A stretch of 64,000 nt of DNA from Stenogyne calaminthoides (taxonomy: Eukaryota > Streptophyta > Magnoliopsida > Lamiales > Lamiaceae). The stretch is taken from the NCBI GenBank assembly GCA_037126765.1, contig JBBCBC010000024.1:22107554-22171553 (forward strand), read 5' to 3'. Of this stretch, positions 22,224 through 32,796 are shown one piece after another. Every line of letters begins with the position of its first letter. Within the stretch, counting starts at the first letter, position 1. Made by a program: the position numbers and the translations under genes. The notes under the pieces were generated by a model. It had not been told where the DNA came from and did no database searches. It worked only from the letters and a program-made list of their open reading frames with translations.

Positions 22224-23925
22224 TCATCGCTCTATGTTGTTTTCATTCAAATTTCAATTGTCCTTTTCCTTTACCTGAAAAATAGATCAGTTCTTAGGTA
22301 CCCATTTGGTGTAGGGTCCTACCAGGTTAGCTGTATCTTTTGGAACCCAAATCTGCCTAACAACTCTAATTACTTTAGAGTGGCACATTCACCACCCTAG
22401 GTGCCTTGGCAGTATCCTGTGTATGAGTGCCACCTTAGCATGAACATGAGCCTTAGAGTTCTTCTTAGGTTCAGGCCTTTTGTTCAAGTGCCTTAGCTTT
22501 TGTGCACCGTGGTCTCTGTCTCTGCTGACTTGGGTTCAGGAAACCTTTACCCTTAGGCAAGTGGGGTTTAGGTTGCTCAGATTGAATTGAGGACTTTCAA
22601 TGAATCGAGGACTTGGTCTTTTCAGTTGAGAATATCTCTCACGAGTGTTTCTCTTCCTAAAATTCCTCCGATGGTTCAAAGGCATCTCTCTTTAGGTTGG
22701 TATTCTTAGCCCGAGGCTTTGAAGCTTGGCTCAAGATTTCCTAATTAGTGTTCGTGTTTTCTAGCCTTTTCCCGAGGTCCAGGCTTTCTTCCCTGAACCT
22801 TCGCTTTTTTAAAACCATAGGTCCTTTACCCTTGTCTAAAAACTCGGGCGCTTCTTCCGGTAAGAAGATTAGATGCCATTTGGTTTAACAAAGATATCTT
22901 GGTGCTACTAGAAGCGGCATTCAAAGACCTTGTGAGGTTCCTCCGAATGTATCCCAATCCAAATTTTTATAGTTGCAGTGTCTTTGATAACTCTCAATTT
23001 CATCTATCACTTTAGATCCGTAATTCAATAGAGCTAACTTTCTCTGCGGCTATCCTCCTCACATTTATTTAGAGTTTCATGCTTCTCAAAGAGGTCATTG
23101 AACTCGGCTTCTTATAAGTTCAAATCTCTTTAGTGGATTTCTCTAATTTTCCATTCGATTTCTATCACCTTCTCTTTTCTTAGAGTTGTACTTTCGAACA
23201 TCTAGTTCATCGAAGAGTTCCCATCAATTGAGAAGTGATCTCAAAGATTTTTAGAGTCTTTCCACTTGATTCTCGCAGATCGGTTCCTTGTTACGCTCTT
23301 GAGTTTCAAATGAGCGATTATTGTAACACGTAATAGTCCTTCATAATGATTCTCAAATGAATCCATCAGTCAAAGTTATCACATAAATTGAACTTGAGAA
23401 CTCATGTGCTTGTGTAGGAGCAACAACAGAGATAGAAGAATTTACCTCCTCCACGTACCATAAGATGATATCATCATTTATCCACTATCCGAGAAAATCT
23501 CATCTCGAGGAATCGAACCTTCTTGAGAATGTTCTTCTTCTTCCTCAATCATAGCTTTTCTTCTTTGAGATCTTCTTGTCTCTCTTGGCTTGTCTTTCCT
23601 TTCTTTCTTTTAGCACTTCATTTCAGATGCGGTCATATTGAAAGTGACCTTTCTTCCGGCGGTTGTAATCATCTGTCCCGATCACTATCATCATCCCTTC
23701 TTGATCACTTTCCTCCTTGGTTTTGGAGTTCTTCTTCTTGGATGAGGATCCTTCAACTTTCTTTCGGGTCCTTTCTTTTCACATTCTTGCTAGATGAAGA
23801 ATCATCTTATTTTCTTGTCTCCCTGTTGATATGGCATAGAATCAATATTTTCAAGATGCTAGTGAATCATTTCCTCAAGTTTGTCAATGGATTCACTTCC
23901 CAAAAGAGCTTCCATTTCAAAGCTA
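22224..23925 (-). pseudogene. gag: Copia C gag, middle and C-terminal part, degraded
   Basis: This lies between the gag N-terminus and protease. The strand has fragments rich in Glu, Lys and Ser but no continuous frame or clear CCHC knuckle. Position and element order are the main evidence. Confidence 0.55.
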
Positions 23926-24339
23926 TCAAACTTTCCAATAGCTCCATTTCAAAAGTAAAACTTTGTTTTCCTTAATATGATCTGTGCCTTGACACATAAC
24001 AACAAGTGTGTCCGATATTTCTTTTGCAGTTTCACATTGAGAAATCATCCCCATAACACCATCATCAATAGTGCTATACAAAGTATCTTTAGCAATGTAG
24101 TCCATATTGACTAACTTTATCTCATCAGGAGTAAGTTGATCATCAGACTTTGGAAATTCATCTCTGGGATCATTCCTCTCAGTATCAGTGATTCTGGGAT
24201 TCACAACAGTAAATTTGAATGGTCCTTCAGAAACCACTCTCCACATTCTTTCATGTTTTGAATACAGATGAGCCTGCATTCTCAATCTCCATAGATCATA
24301 GCTCTCAACAGAGAACATAGGAAGTTTCTTAGAAGGCAT
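23926..24339 (-). CDS. gag: Copia C gag N-terminus
   Basis: An open frame of 137 residues starts MPSKKLPMFSVESYDLWRLR, the FxGxNYxxWK-type opening of copia gag, with KHERMWRVVSEGPF, DTLYSTIDDGVMGMISQCETAKEISDTL (UBN2-like) and a truncated end. The start lies about 110 bases after the primer-binding site, the usual short leader of this lineage. Confidence 0.8.
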   Translation of the reverse strand: MPSKKLPMFSVESYDLWRLRMQAHLYSKHERMWRVVSEGPFKFTVVNPRITDTERNDPRDEFPKSDDQLTPDEIKLVNMDYIAKDTLYSTIDDGVMGMISQCETAKEISDTLVVMCQGTDHIKENKVLLLKWSYWKV

Positions 24340-24449
24340 GATGATTGAGCCTTGTAAGATATCAACAAACAGATCTATTCAGTAGACAACCAAAGTCTTT
24401 CAGCAAAATAGACTATGGCTACCAAAGCAAGTGGTCAAATTGAACCACT

Positions 24450-24461
24450 GCTCTGATACCA
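24450..24461 (-). other. Copia C primer-binding site
   Basis: GCTCTGATACCA on the plus strand is the reverse complement of TGGTATCAGAGC (initiator tRNA-Met), two bases inside the 5' LTR. Confidence 0.92.
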
Positions 24462-24463
24462 CT

Positions 24464-26704
24464 TGTTGGTCCCGGTGCTAACGAGTCTCACACATGTATG
24501 GTGGGGGAATACACGTGTTCAGTGATTTTTAAAACTTTTCTTTCACTGAGGTCAGATGGGTCAGGTTATCCTGATGATTTTGCCCTCGGAAGCCTGATTT
24601 TCTGAGTCAAAGTCTCTTCGAGACAATTATCCCGAAATTGCTTTGAAGCTTCAGATTAGCCCAACTGAGTCTGAGTTTATCAGAGATCCTGAGGCACTTG
24701 GATCAAATAATTATCTTCTTTGACCCCTCGAGAGAGTTAGTTCGGTTTTGGTAACTATCTGTTTCTAGCTACTCAAGTGTGCGGAATGGTTGACCCTATG
24801 TTTATACTCGCTTTTAGCTTTCTTTGAAAATCTTCCTTTAATAAAATAGTGATTAAGGTCGTGATCGGTTTGATGCAAGTTCAGTGGATTGGTTCCAACT
24901 AATATTAGTGAATTATGCTTTCAGTGAAAAACATGCAACAAATAATAATGTAGTACAGAAAGCAAAACAACACAACAATTATAGTGGTTCAGAGACTCAA
25001 GCTCCTACATCCACTCTCTCGACCTTCGCAGAAATTCCTTAACCACTTCCTAAAGCTTTTAACTAACTCACCGTAGCTTACTCACTTTTCTACCTTGAGT
25101 TTTTTACGGTGACTCACTGCAATTACTAACTCAAACACACACAAGTGTTCAGACTACCACAAGTAGCTTACTAACTTCTTCTCTAGAGTTTTCTGGCTAA
25201 CTCACTGTAGCTTACTAACTCTTTACAACTCCAACTCACAAACAAAACACACATAAACTACCTTAACAAAGGGTTTGGGTTTTGGGTTGGTTTCCAACTA
25301 GGATGAGATATCCTTTACAATAAGAACAATGTAAAGGATAGGATATCTCTACTAAACTTTGGATATTTCTTATCAATCTAGGCTTAGTGAATGAGCTCTC
25401 TCCAATGTGAAACACTTGGGAAATTCTAGGTTTTCGAGTGCTTCAATTTGCAATAATACGAATGAGCTCTTGAGTTGCTTTGAAATTTCCCGTGACCTCT
25501 CAATGTAAAGGGTCACTAGTATTTATAGGCAACTTCACCAAGGTCACTCTTGAAAAACTATCCGTTGGAGGAGATAGCTTCATGAGTTTCCTCTTATGGT
25601 GTTTGATGAACGGCTATATTTAGGGTTTGAGTACCCTTGCATGTTTTAGGAAATATGCAGTCATGTAGCCAATCACCAATTTTTGCAGTCTGGAATATAG
25701 TACTACTGACATGATTCAGTGTCCCGTCACTTTCAAAGGTCGAAGAAAGTACAATGTTGTCTTCCTCCGATTGGTTCTTGTCTTGATAAATGTAGATAAA
25801 CATAACGGGGTTTTTTGGTCAATCTCTCGGAATGAGATAACCTTAAACAACACTTAGACTTAGTTCCTTTTTATGCGCGCATATGAATGTCTTGGGCAAT
25901 ATCTATTTTTCCGAATGTTTGCGTTTTCTCGGTTTTGTAGTCTTGAGATAGATATTATTCATGCCTCAACATTTAGGTTATCTTGAGTATTCAAAGATCT
26001 TCTTTGCGCATCTTCGATTACTCTTGGGTCTTAATATCTTCCGAGTCTTGATGTCTTCCGAGTCTTGATGTCTTTAGTGACATCTTTGAGTCTTGATGTC
26101 TTCGCCCGACATCTTGAGTCTTGATGTCTTCTTCAAATGACATACTTGAGTCTTGATCATCTTGAGTCTTGATTTCTTGATGACATCTTTAGTCTTGATG
26201 TCTTCAAGACATCTTTGAGTCTTGATGTCTTTAGTTACTTAATCGAAGTCTTGAGTTTCTTGAGAATTTCATCGAGTCTTCGCCATTTATCGAGTCTTGA
26301 TTTCTTGACCTTACGTAGTCTTGATTTACTTCTTCGAGTCTTGATTTCTTGAAAAACATACCGAGTCTTGATTTATCGAAGTCTTCGGTTTCTTCCGCAA
26401 CTTATCGAGTCTTGATTTACTTACTGAAGTCTTGAGTTTTCTTGACAATCTCATGAGTCTTGATTTCTTGACAACTTACTAAGTCTTGATTTCTTGAAAC
26501 TTCTTCGAGTCTTGATTTCTTGATTCTTCTCGAAGTCTTCTTAACCTCGATCTATATCTGCACGACTATACATGGTGCGAGATAACTTCCCTAACACTCT
26601 ATAATTTTTGAATCCTTTCGATCTATCAAGATTATCCTGAACATGTCATACTCAGGGGTTTTGGGATCTAATCAAAATCTCTTTATTAAATTCATCTCCC
26701 AACA
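24464..26704 (-). repeat. Copia C 5' LTR
   Basis: It has the same ends as 12344-14466 and is co-linear with it, but 118 bases longer, with many small differences concentrated in the GAGTCTTGAT array (about 26030-26540). It is followed by the TTAAG duplication at 26705. Confidence 0.95.
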
Positions 26705-27222
26705 TTAAGAATGTTCTTGACAGCAATCCAGTGAGGTTCACTCGGATTCTGTTGGTATTTACCAGTGGTGCTGACAGCGAAGGCCACATCTTGCCTAGTG
26801 CAGGTCATTGCGTACATGATGGATCCAATTGCAGATGCATATGGTATATCCTTCATGCGCTGGATATCAGCGTCTATAGAAGGACAATCCTTCTTAGATA
26901 GCTTTATCCCATGACATGCAGGCAGAGAACCTCTCTTAGAGTTCTCCATCACAAATCGCTTCAACACCTTGTCTACATAGGTGGACTGTGACAGCCCCAA
27001 CATCCTCTTGGATCTATCCCTATGAATCTTGATCCCTAAGATGTAGCAGACTTCACCAAGATTCTTCATGAAAGTCTTTGTCAACCATTCTTTCACGGAC
27101 TGCATGAGTGGGATATTGTTTCCCATAATGAGTTTGTCATCAACATACACAACTATGAAGACAATATTCTTCCCATTGCATTTCCGATAGACGCACGGAT
27201 CTTCCGAGTTTCTGATGAAGTT
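26705..27222 (-). pseudogene. Copia B1 RT C-terminal half (second part of the split gene)
   Basis: The minus strand carries MYVDDKLIMGNNIPLMQSVK (usual YVDDILIMGN), ACYILGIKIHRDRSKRMLGL-like, SQSTYVDKVLKRF, KDIPYASAIGSIMYAMTCTR and EPHWIAVKNIL. It joins 12338 once copia C is removed. At about 27216-27222 it jumps into flank sequence at the shared heptamer TAAATGA. Confidence 0.88.
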
Positions 27223-27290
27223 AAATGAAGAGAACTGTGAAAAAATAATAATCTAAAATTAGTATATTTATAGATAGCTAATACTTACGC
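27216..27290. repeat. Flank repeat, copy 2 (75 bases)
   Basis: It matches 10164-10238 and 34884-34958. It separates the truncated B1 internal region from the B2 LTR and so marks the junction of a tandem duplication. Confidence 0.92.
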
Positions 27291-28885
27291 TGTTGGAATG
27301 TAGAGGCACGTAAACACGTAATACATACGCAGCGGAATTAAACAGTTCACCAACAACGAACATATAATTGCATAAACTATTACGAATAAACATAACAAGA
27401 AATCTTACAGTAATTTAAGAGCAGATTTCTCAACTATGGTATCCACGTAATCCCCCTTTATAGACGTGCACAGATTTGTCAGCTTTGAATCCCGAGACGA
27501 ATTTGCTAGGAAAATTCTAGCTCTAGATTTTATGGAGAAAATATGAACAACCGTATTATGGATTCCCAAGAGCTCATATATATAGGAGATGCCCAACTTA
27601 AATCTTAAGCTAACCTGATTGGAAAATAAAATCCCTAATCTTTATTTAAATAAATCTCTTAGATTTATTTCCTACATATAAAATCTCTACTGGATTTAAT
27701 TCCCATATATGTCAAATCTCTACGATTTATTTCCATATATATTAAATCCTACAATAATATTCCATATATTATTGTTGGGAATTCTTATTTAATTAAATCC
27801 AATTTAATTAAACATTAATAATAATTAATTTCAAATTAATCCACTATTAATTAATTCTCCATAAATTAAATATTAAATCCAATTTAATATTTAATCAACC
27901 AACTATAATCCGTAAAAGGGAACTACTTGTTGTGTGACCCATAGGCCCTCATATATCGAGCGATTAGTCAAACTAACGGTCTTAATTGAACCCTAGATAA
28001 TAAATCAGACATTCTCAATATATAAGGTATGTTATGAAAACGTCTTTTGAATCAAAATATGGGCTATTACGATTTCCTCCTTTCATTCACGAATACTCGA
28101 TTGGTCTTGAACATGATGAAGTGTCTATTCAAATAACTTAATCAATTTATCTTCAATCACTAATTGATCACTCGTACACACATGGCCACAAAGTCCAAGT
28201 TGACGTGCATTGACCAATGACTGTGATCCAATTATGATGAGAAGGTGAGTATTCTCTCTAAATCCACTTTGAGGAATGAATCCTTTTTCTTGGCTCAACT
28301 ACCATACGTACGCCGTGATGAACCCAATCCAAGCCATATCTACCCATGGAAGGGTGCAAGCGTCGGTCATGGTCAAAGTTCATCACTCTACACATGTCGT
28401 GCGTATTGACCTTAAGTCAAAAGAGTATCGCATCGCTCCCACTAACCGAGACACCCGTAGACACATATAGTGGAACTACATCAAACGGTTTCTCGGATGT
28501 GTTTATCAATACTCTCTAAGGTATTTGTGCATCCATCATGAGATACCCAGTATCTCTTAGCAAGTGAGATCTTACTACACTCTCTAAGAGTATGATGCAG
28601 ATCGCACACCAATCTCCATTGCATCATCAATATCCATTCTTGATGATCCTCGATTGGGACTATTTGAGAATCATGCTTAAGTCATCTGACTTCTCACATA
28701 CTCAATGATAACAGTGACTCAAGGGAACATAGATAAGAACAAATGCAAACAATCAAACATAATATTCTAATAAGTGCAACGCCATATATTTAATATTAAA
28801 TAAATAATAATATTAAACTAACAATGAATATTATCTGAGTATTACGTCCTTACAGTGGATTGTCTCTAGGACACTAACACTAACA
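27291..28885 (-). repeat. Copia B2 3' LTR
   Basis: A full-length copy of 1595 bases; on the minus strand it runs from TGTTAGTGTTAG (28885) to CATTCCAACA (27291). It is followed by the polypurine tract at 28886-28897. Confidence 0.93.
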
Positions 28886-28897
28886 ATCTCCCACTTG

Positions 28898-29495
28898 AAC
28901 TAGAGCCAATCACCTACATGTCTAACCCCTAGACCATCAAAATGTCTAGTGTGTACATGAACACTCAAAGCCTTGGTGAATGGATCAGCCAGATTATCTT
29001 CCTTGGGTACATGTTCTAACTCTATCTCTCCTCTAACTATTATCTCTCTTATCAAGTGAAAATCCTCGATACATGCTTGTTTCTGTTATTGGATCTCGGT
29101 TCCTTAGCTTGAGCAACCGCACCAGTGTTGTCACAATACAATTTTATTGGACTGCTGGCACTCGAAACTACCCCTAGTTCATTTAAGAGCTATTTTATCC
29201 AGACAACTTCTTTGGCAGCTTCCGCGGCAGTAATTTTCTCAGCTTCGGTTGTTGAATCCGCGTTAGTCTCTTGTTTGGAACTATTTCAACTAACCGCCCC
29301 ACCATTGAGAGTGAACACATAGCCTGACTGAGATCTGTAATCATCACAGTCAGATTGGAAACTTGCATCAGCATAGCCAGTGGAAACCAGCTCTGACTGT
29401 CCTCCTTAGTCCAGAAAGCAATCTTTAGTACGTTTGAGGTACTCAAGAATGTTCTTGACAACAATCCAGTGAGGTTCACCCGGATTCTGTTGGTA
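28898..29495 (-). pseudogene. Copia B2 RNase H
   Basis: On the minus strand the 29195-29527 region shows the end of RT (GKYQQNPGEPHWIAVKNIL), SELVSTGYADASFQSDCDDY-type and SGYVFTLNGGAVSW-type blocks in mixed frames, then the region near 29040-29100 (HLIREIIVRG). In the window this is the most readable copy of the B RNase H, but it has several frame changes. Confidence 0.8.
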
Positions 29496-30146
29496 TCAAC
29501 CAGTGGTGCTGATAGCGAAGGCCACATCTGGCCTAGTGCATGTCATGGCGTACATGATGGATCCAATTGCAGATGCATATGGTATATCCTTCATACGCTG
29601 GATATCAGCGTCCATAGAAGGATAATCCTTCTTAGATAGTTTTATCCCATGACATGCAGGCAGAGAACCTCTCTTAGAGTTCTCCATTGCAAATCGCTTC
29701 AACACCTTGTCTACATAGGTGGACTGTGACAGCCCCAACATCCTTTTGGATCTATCCCTATGCATCTTGATCCCTAATATATAGCAGGCTTCACCAAGAT
29801 CTTTCATTATGAAGGTCTTTGTCAACCATTCTTTCACGGATTGCATGAGTGGGATATTGTTTCCCATAATGAGTATGTCATCAACATACACAACTATGAA
29901 GACAATATTCTTTCCATTGCATTTCCGATAGACGCACAGATCTTTCGAGTTTCTGATGAAGTTAAATGATTTGACAGCCTCATCAAATCGGATATTCCAA
30001 CTCGTAGAAGCTTGCTTCAATCCATAAATGGATCGTTTAAGCTTGCACACAAGATTATATTTTGGCTTTGATATAAAACCTTCAGGTTGAGTCATAAACA
30101 CTTCCTTATCAATGTTGCCATTGAGGAAAGCTGTTTTGACGTCCAT
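29496..30146 (-). CDS. pol: Copia B2 reverse transcriptase, longest intact frame
   Basis: A 216-residue open frame with the copia RT blocks: MDVKTAFLNGNIDKEVFMTQ (catalytic Asp), LKRSIYGLKQASTSWNIRFD, FIVVYVDDILIMGNNIPLM (YVDD intact), EACYILGIKMHRDRSKRM, LSQSTYVDKVLKRFAMENSK and IPYASAIGSIMYAMTCTRPD. It is the only full, undamaged copia RT palm in the window. It is cut from its N-terminal part by a stop where EIWQMDV has Trp TGG changed to TAG (about 30147-30149). Confidence 0.92.
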   Translation of the reverse strand: MDVKTAFLNGNIDKEVFMTQPEGFISKPKYNLVCKLKRSIYGLKQASTSWNIRFDEAVKSFNFIRNSKDLCVYRKCNGKNIVFIVVYVDDILIMGNNIPLMQSVKEWLTKTFIMKDLGEACYILGIKMHRDRSKRMLGLSQSTYVDKVLKRFAMENSKRGSLPACHGIKLSKKDYPSMDADIQRMKDIPYASAIGSIMYAMTCTRPDVAFAISTTG

Positions 30147-30149
30147 CTG

Positions 30150-30368
30150 CTAAATCTCATAATCTAGATGTGCTGCTACCACAAGTAAAATTCGAATGGA
30201 CTTGATCTTAGCAACTGGTGAGAAAGTCTCGTCATCGTCAATGCCTTCGCGTTGATTATAACCTTTCGCCACCAACCTAACCTTGTAGGTTTGTACTTTG
30301 CCATTTTCACCAGTCTTACGCTTGAAGACCCATTTGCAACCTATGGGTCTAACCCCTTTAGGCAACTC
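30150..30368 (-). pseudogene. Copia B2 RT N-terminal part, ending at an inverted junction
   Basis: The minus strand reads ELPKGVRPIGCKWVFKRKTG, GKVQTYKVRLVAKGYNQREG, ETFSPVAKIKSIRILLVVAA and stops before QMDV. At about 30368 the sequence switches to plus-strand copia B integrase, sharing ACTC at the join. Confidence 0.88.
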
Positions 30369-31260
30369 CTCCCGGAACACCCCAAATGAATGGAGTTTCC
30401 AAAAGGAGAAACCGAACCTTGTTAGACATGGTGAGGTCCATGATGAGCTTTTCCTTTCTTCCAACATTCTTATGGGGATACGCGTTACAAACCTCAATTT
30501 ACATTCTGAATAGGATTCCATCTAGATCGGTTGAGCATACACCATATGAACTATGGTGTGGCAAGAAGCCAACTTTTACACATATCAAACATGGGGTTGT
30601 CCCATGATTGTGAAAAGGATGCTTATCGACAAGTTGAAATTCAAAGGTGAAAAGGGTTACTTTGTGGGATATCCTAAGGAAACTAAAGAATATTACTTCT
30701 ATCTACCTGAGAAGCATTCAGTGATTGTTTCTAGGAAGACCAAGTTCCTCGAATAAGACTATGTCTTTAAGGAACAAGGTCGTAAGTTGATAGAACTTGA
30801 AGAAATTCAAGAACCACAAATTAACAAAGAGACTGACATCTTGTCAAAGCAACGTGACAAGGAATCAGTGGAAGCATTCAGCAACTTTCACGGTGGGAGT
30901 CTTTCACTAGGTGATCTTCTTTCAGCCAGTGGGAGCGTAATTGGAGCATGCTTGCTAGTGCAAGACCTCCAAGTAGGCAGAATGAGAACAACATAGTTCA
31001 AACTCCCGCCCAAGAGGCACCTGAAAGTGCAGCTCTTGAGGACTCTCTGGACATTGATGAAATCGATGCACCATAAAATTTTCACGATCAGAATATACGA
31101 CCTACACAACCACAGCTCCGTAAGTCAATTAGGAATCGTAATCCACCCATTATATACGGTTACCTCCTGGAGGAACTTGATAATATGGACATACTGGATA
31201 AGGACGATCCTAATACTTATTCTAAAGCAATATTAGATATTGATCCAGGAAAGTGGCATG
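30369..31260 (+). pseudogene. Copia B (plus copy) integrase end and linker
   Basis: It begins in the middle of the integrase core: PPGTP, NGVSKRRNRTLLDMVRSMMS with Lys in place of the catalytic Glu (codon 30401-30403), YILNRIPSRSVEHTPYELW, GYFVGYPKETKEYYFYLPEK and KTKFLE. The acidic linker follows (EEIQEPQINKETD, ASGSVIGA). A stop replaces Glu in FLEEDY (about 30755). Gag, protease and the first half of integrase are missing. Confidence 0.9.
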
Positions 31261-32210
31261 AAGCCATGTAATTCGAGATGGACTCGGTGTACACCAATCA
31301 AGTCTAGGACTTGGTTGAGTTGCCTAAAGGGGTTAGACCCATACATTGCAAATGGGTATTCAAACGAGAAACCGATGCAAATGGCAAAGTACAAACCTAC
31401 AAAGCTAGGTTGGTGATGAAGGGTTGTAGTCAACGCGAAGGCATTGACAATGACGAGACCTTCTCAACAGTTGCAAAGATCAAGTCCATTCGAATTTTAC
31501 TTGCGATAACAACACACTATGATTATGAGATTTGGCAGATGGATGTCAAAACAGCTTTCCTCAATGGAAACATTGATAAGGAAGTGTTTATGACTCAACC
31601 GGAAGGTTTTACATCTAAGTCAAACTCTAATCTAGTATGCAAGCTAAAAATGATCCATTTATGGATTGAAGCAAGCTTCTAGGAGTTGAAATATCCGATT
31701 TGATGAAGCTATCAAGTTCTTTTGACTTCATCAGAAATTCAGAAGATCCTTGCGATTATTGTAAATGCAGCGGGAAGGACATTGTTTTCATAATCGTGTA
31801 TGTCAACGACATATTGATTTTGAGAACCAATATCCCGTTAGTGTAGTTCGTTAAAGATTTGTTGTTAAAGATCTTCATGATGAAGGGTCTTGGTGAAGCC
31901 TGCTATCTCTTAGGGATCAAGATCCACAAGGATAGATCCAAGAGGATGTTGGGGCTGTGAAAGTCCACCTATGTAGACAAGGTGTTGAAGTATTTTGCGA
32001 TGGAGAACTCTAAGAGAGGATCTCTATCGGCAAATCATGGGATAAATCTAACAGAGAAGGATTGTCCTTTTGTTGAAGCTGATATCAAGCACATGAAAGA
32101 TGTCACATATGCATATGCAATTTGGTCAATCATGTACGACATGACTTGCACTAGGCCAAACGTGGCCTACGCTATCAACATCACTGGTAAATACCAACAG
32201 AATTTGGGGT
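31261..32210 (+). pseudogene. Copia B (plus copy) reverse transcriptase, catalytic Asp lost
   Basis: 31311-31682 encodes ELPKGVRPIHCKWVFKRETD, KARLVMKGCSQREGIDNDET, EIWQMDVKTAFLNGNIDKEV. After a frameshift near 31675 the palm box reads YVNDILIL (codon 31805-31807 is AAC, Asn), so the first Asp of YVDD is lost. 31982-32212 encodes the RT end (FAMENSKRGSLSANHG, SIMYDMTCTRPNVAYAI). Confidence 0.9.
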
Positions 32211-32784
32211 GAGTCTCACTGGATTGCCGTCAAGACCATTCTGAAGTATCTTAGACAAACTAAAGAATGTTTCCTTATATATAGTGGACAGTCAGAACTA
32301 GTAGTGACTGGTTAAGCTGACACAAGTTTCCAATCCGACTGTGATGATTACAAATCACAGTCAGGTTACGTTTCACTCTCAATAATGAGGCGGTCAGTTG
32401 GAATAGTTCCAAGCAAAATGACCGCAAATTCAACAATCGAAATTGAGTACATTGCTGTATCAGAAGCCTCAAGGAGGCTGTCTGGATTTTATAGTTCTTA
32501 AGAGAACTAGGGGTAGTTCCGAGTGCTAGTTGTCTAATAAAGTTATATTGAGATAACGCTGGTGTGATTGAGCAAGAAAAGAAACCGAGATCAACAAGCA
32601 TAAACGAGTATGTACCTAGACTTATCATTTGATCCAGGAGATCATAACGATAGGAGAAATAGAATTATAATGTATTCCCACATATTTAATTTGGAAAATC
32701 ATTTCATCAAAACACTGAGTGTTCATGTACACACTAGACATTTGATGGTCTAGGGGTTATACATGTAGGTGATTAACTCTAGTC
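32211..32784 (+). pseudogene. Copia B (plus copy) RNase H remnant and 3' untranslated part
   Basis: Reading in frame: WIAVKTILKYLRQTKE, SELVVTG, a stop, then ADTSFQSDCDDYKSQSGYV and IEIEYIAVSEAS, the AEY-x-A-x-x-EA block of RNase H. Multiple stops follow. The rest leads to the polypurine tract without a frame. Confidence 0.8.
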
Positions 32785-32796
32785 CAAGTGGGAAAT
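32785..32796 (+). other. Copia B (plus copy) polypurine tract
   Basis: CAAGTGGGAAAT directly before the LTR start TGTTAG at 32797. Confidence 0.8.

Larger units (their letters stand above)
12344..26704 (-). mobile_element. Complete copia C (SIRE-like) element, 14.4 kb, nested in copia B
   Basis: It is bounded by TTAAG duplications and has two LTRs (12344-14466 and 24464-26704), a primer-binding site, a polypurine tract, and gag-protease-integrase-RT-RNase H in copia order on the minus strand. About 4.3 kb of extra sequence with ORFs lies between RNase H and the 3' LTR. The LTR length, total size and 3' extra ORFs are typical of the SIRE/Maximus lineage. The coding parts carry many stops and frameshifts, so it is not autonomous. 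Confidence 0.93.

Noticed and set aside
28276..28470. An open frame (QAISTHGRVQASVMVKVHH) that recurs in all copia B LTRs
   Set aside because: It lies wholly in LTR sequence. Its conservation follows from LTR homology, it runs in the direction opposite to the element and it contains no known domain.
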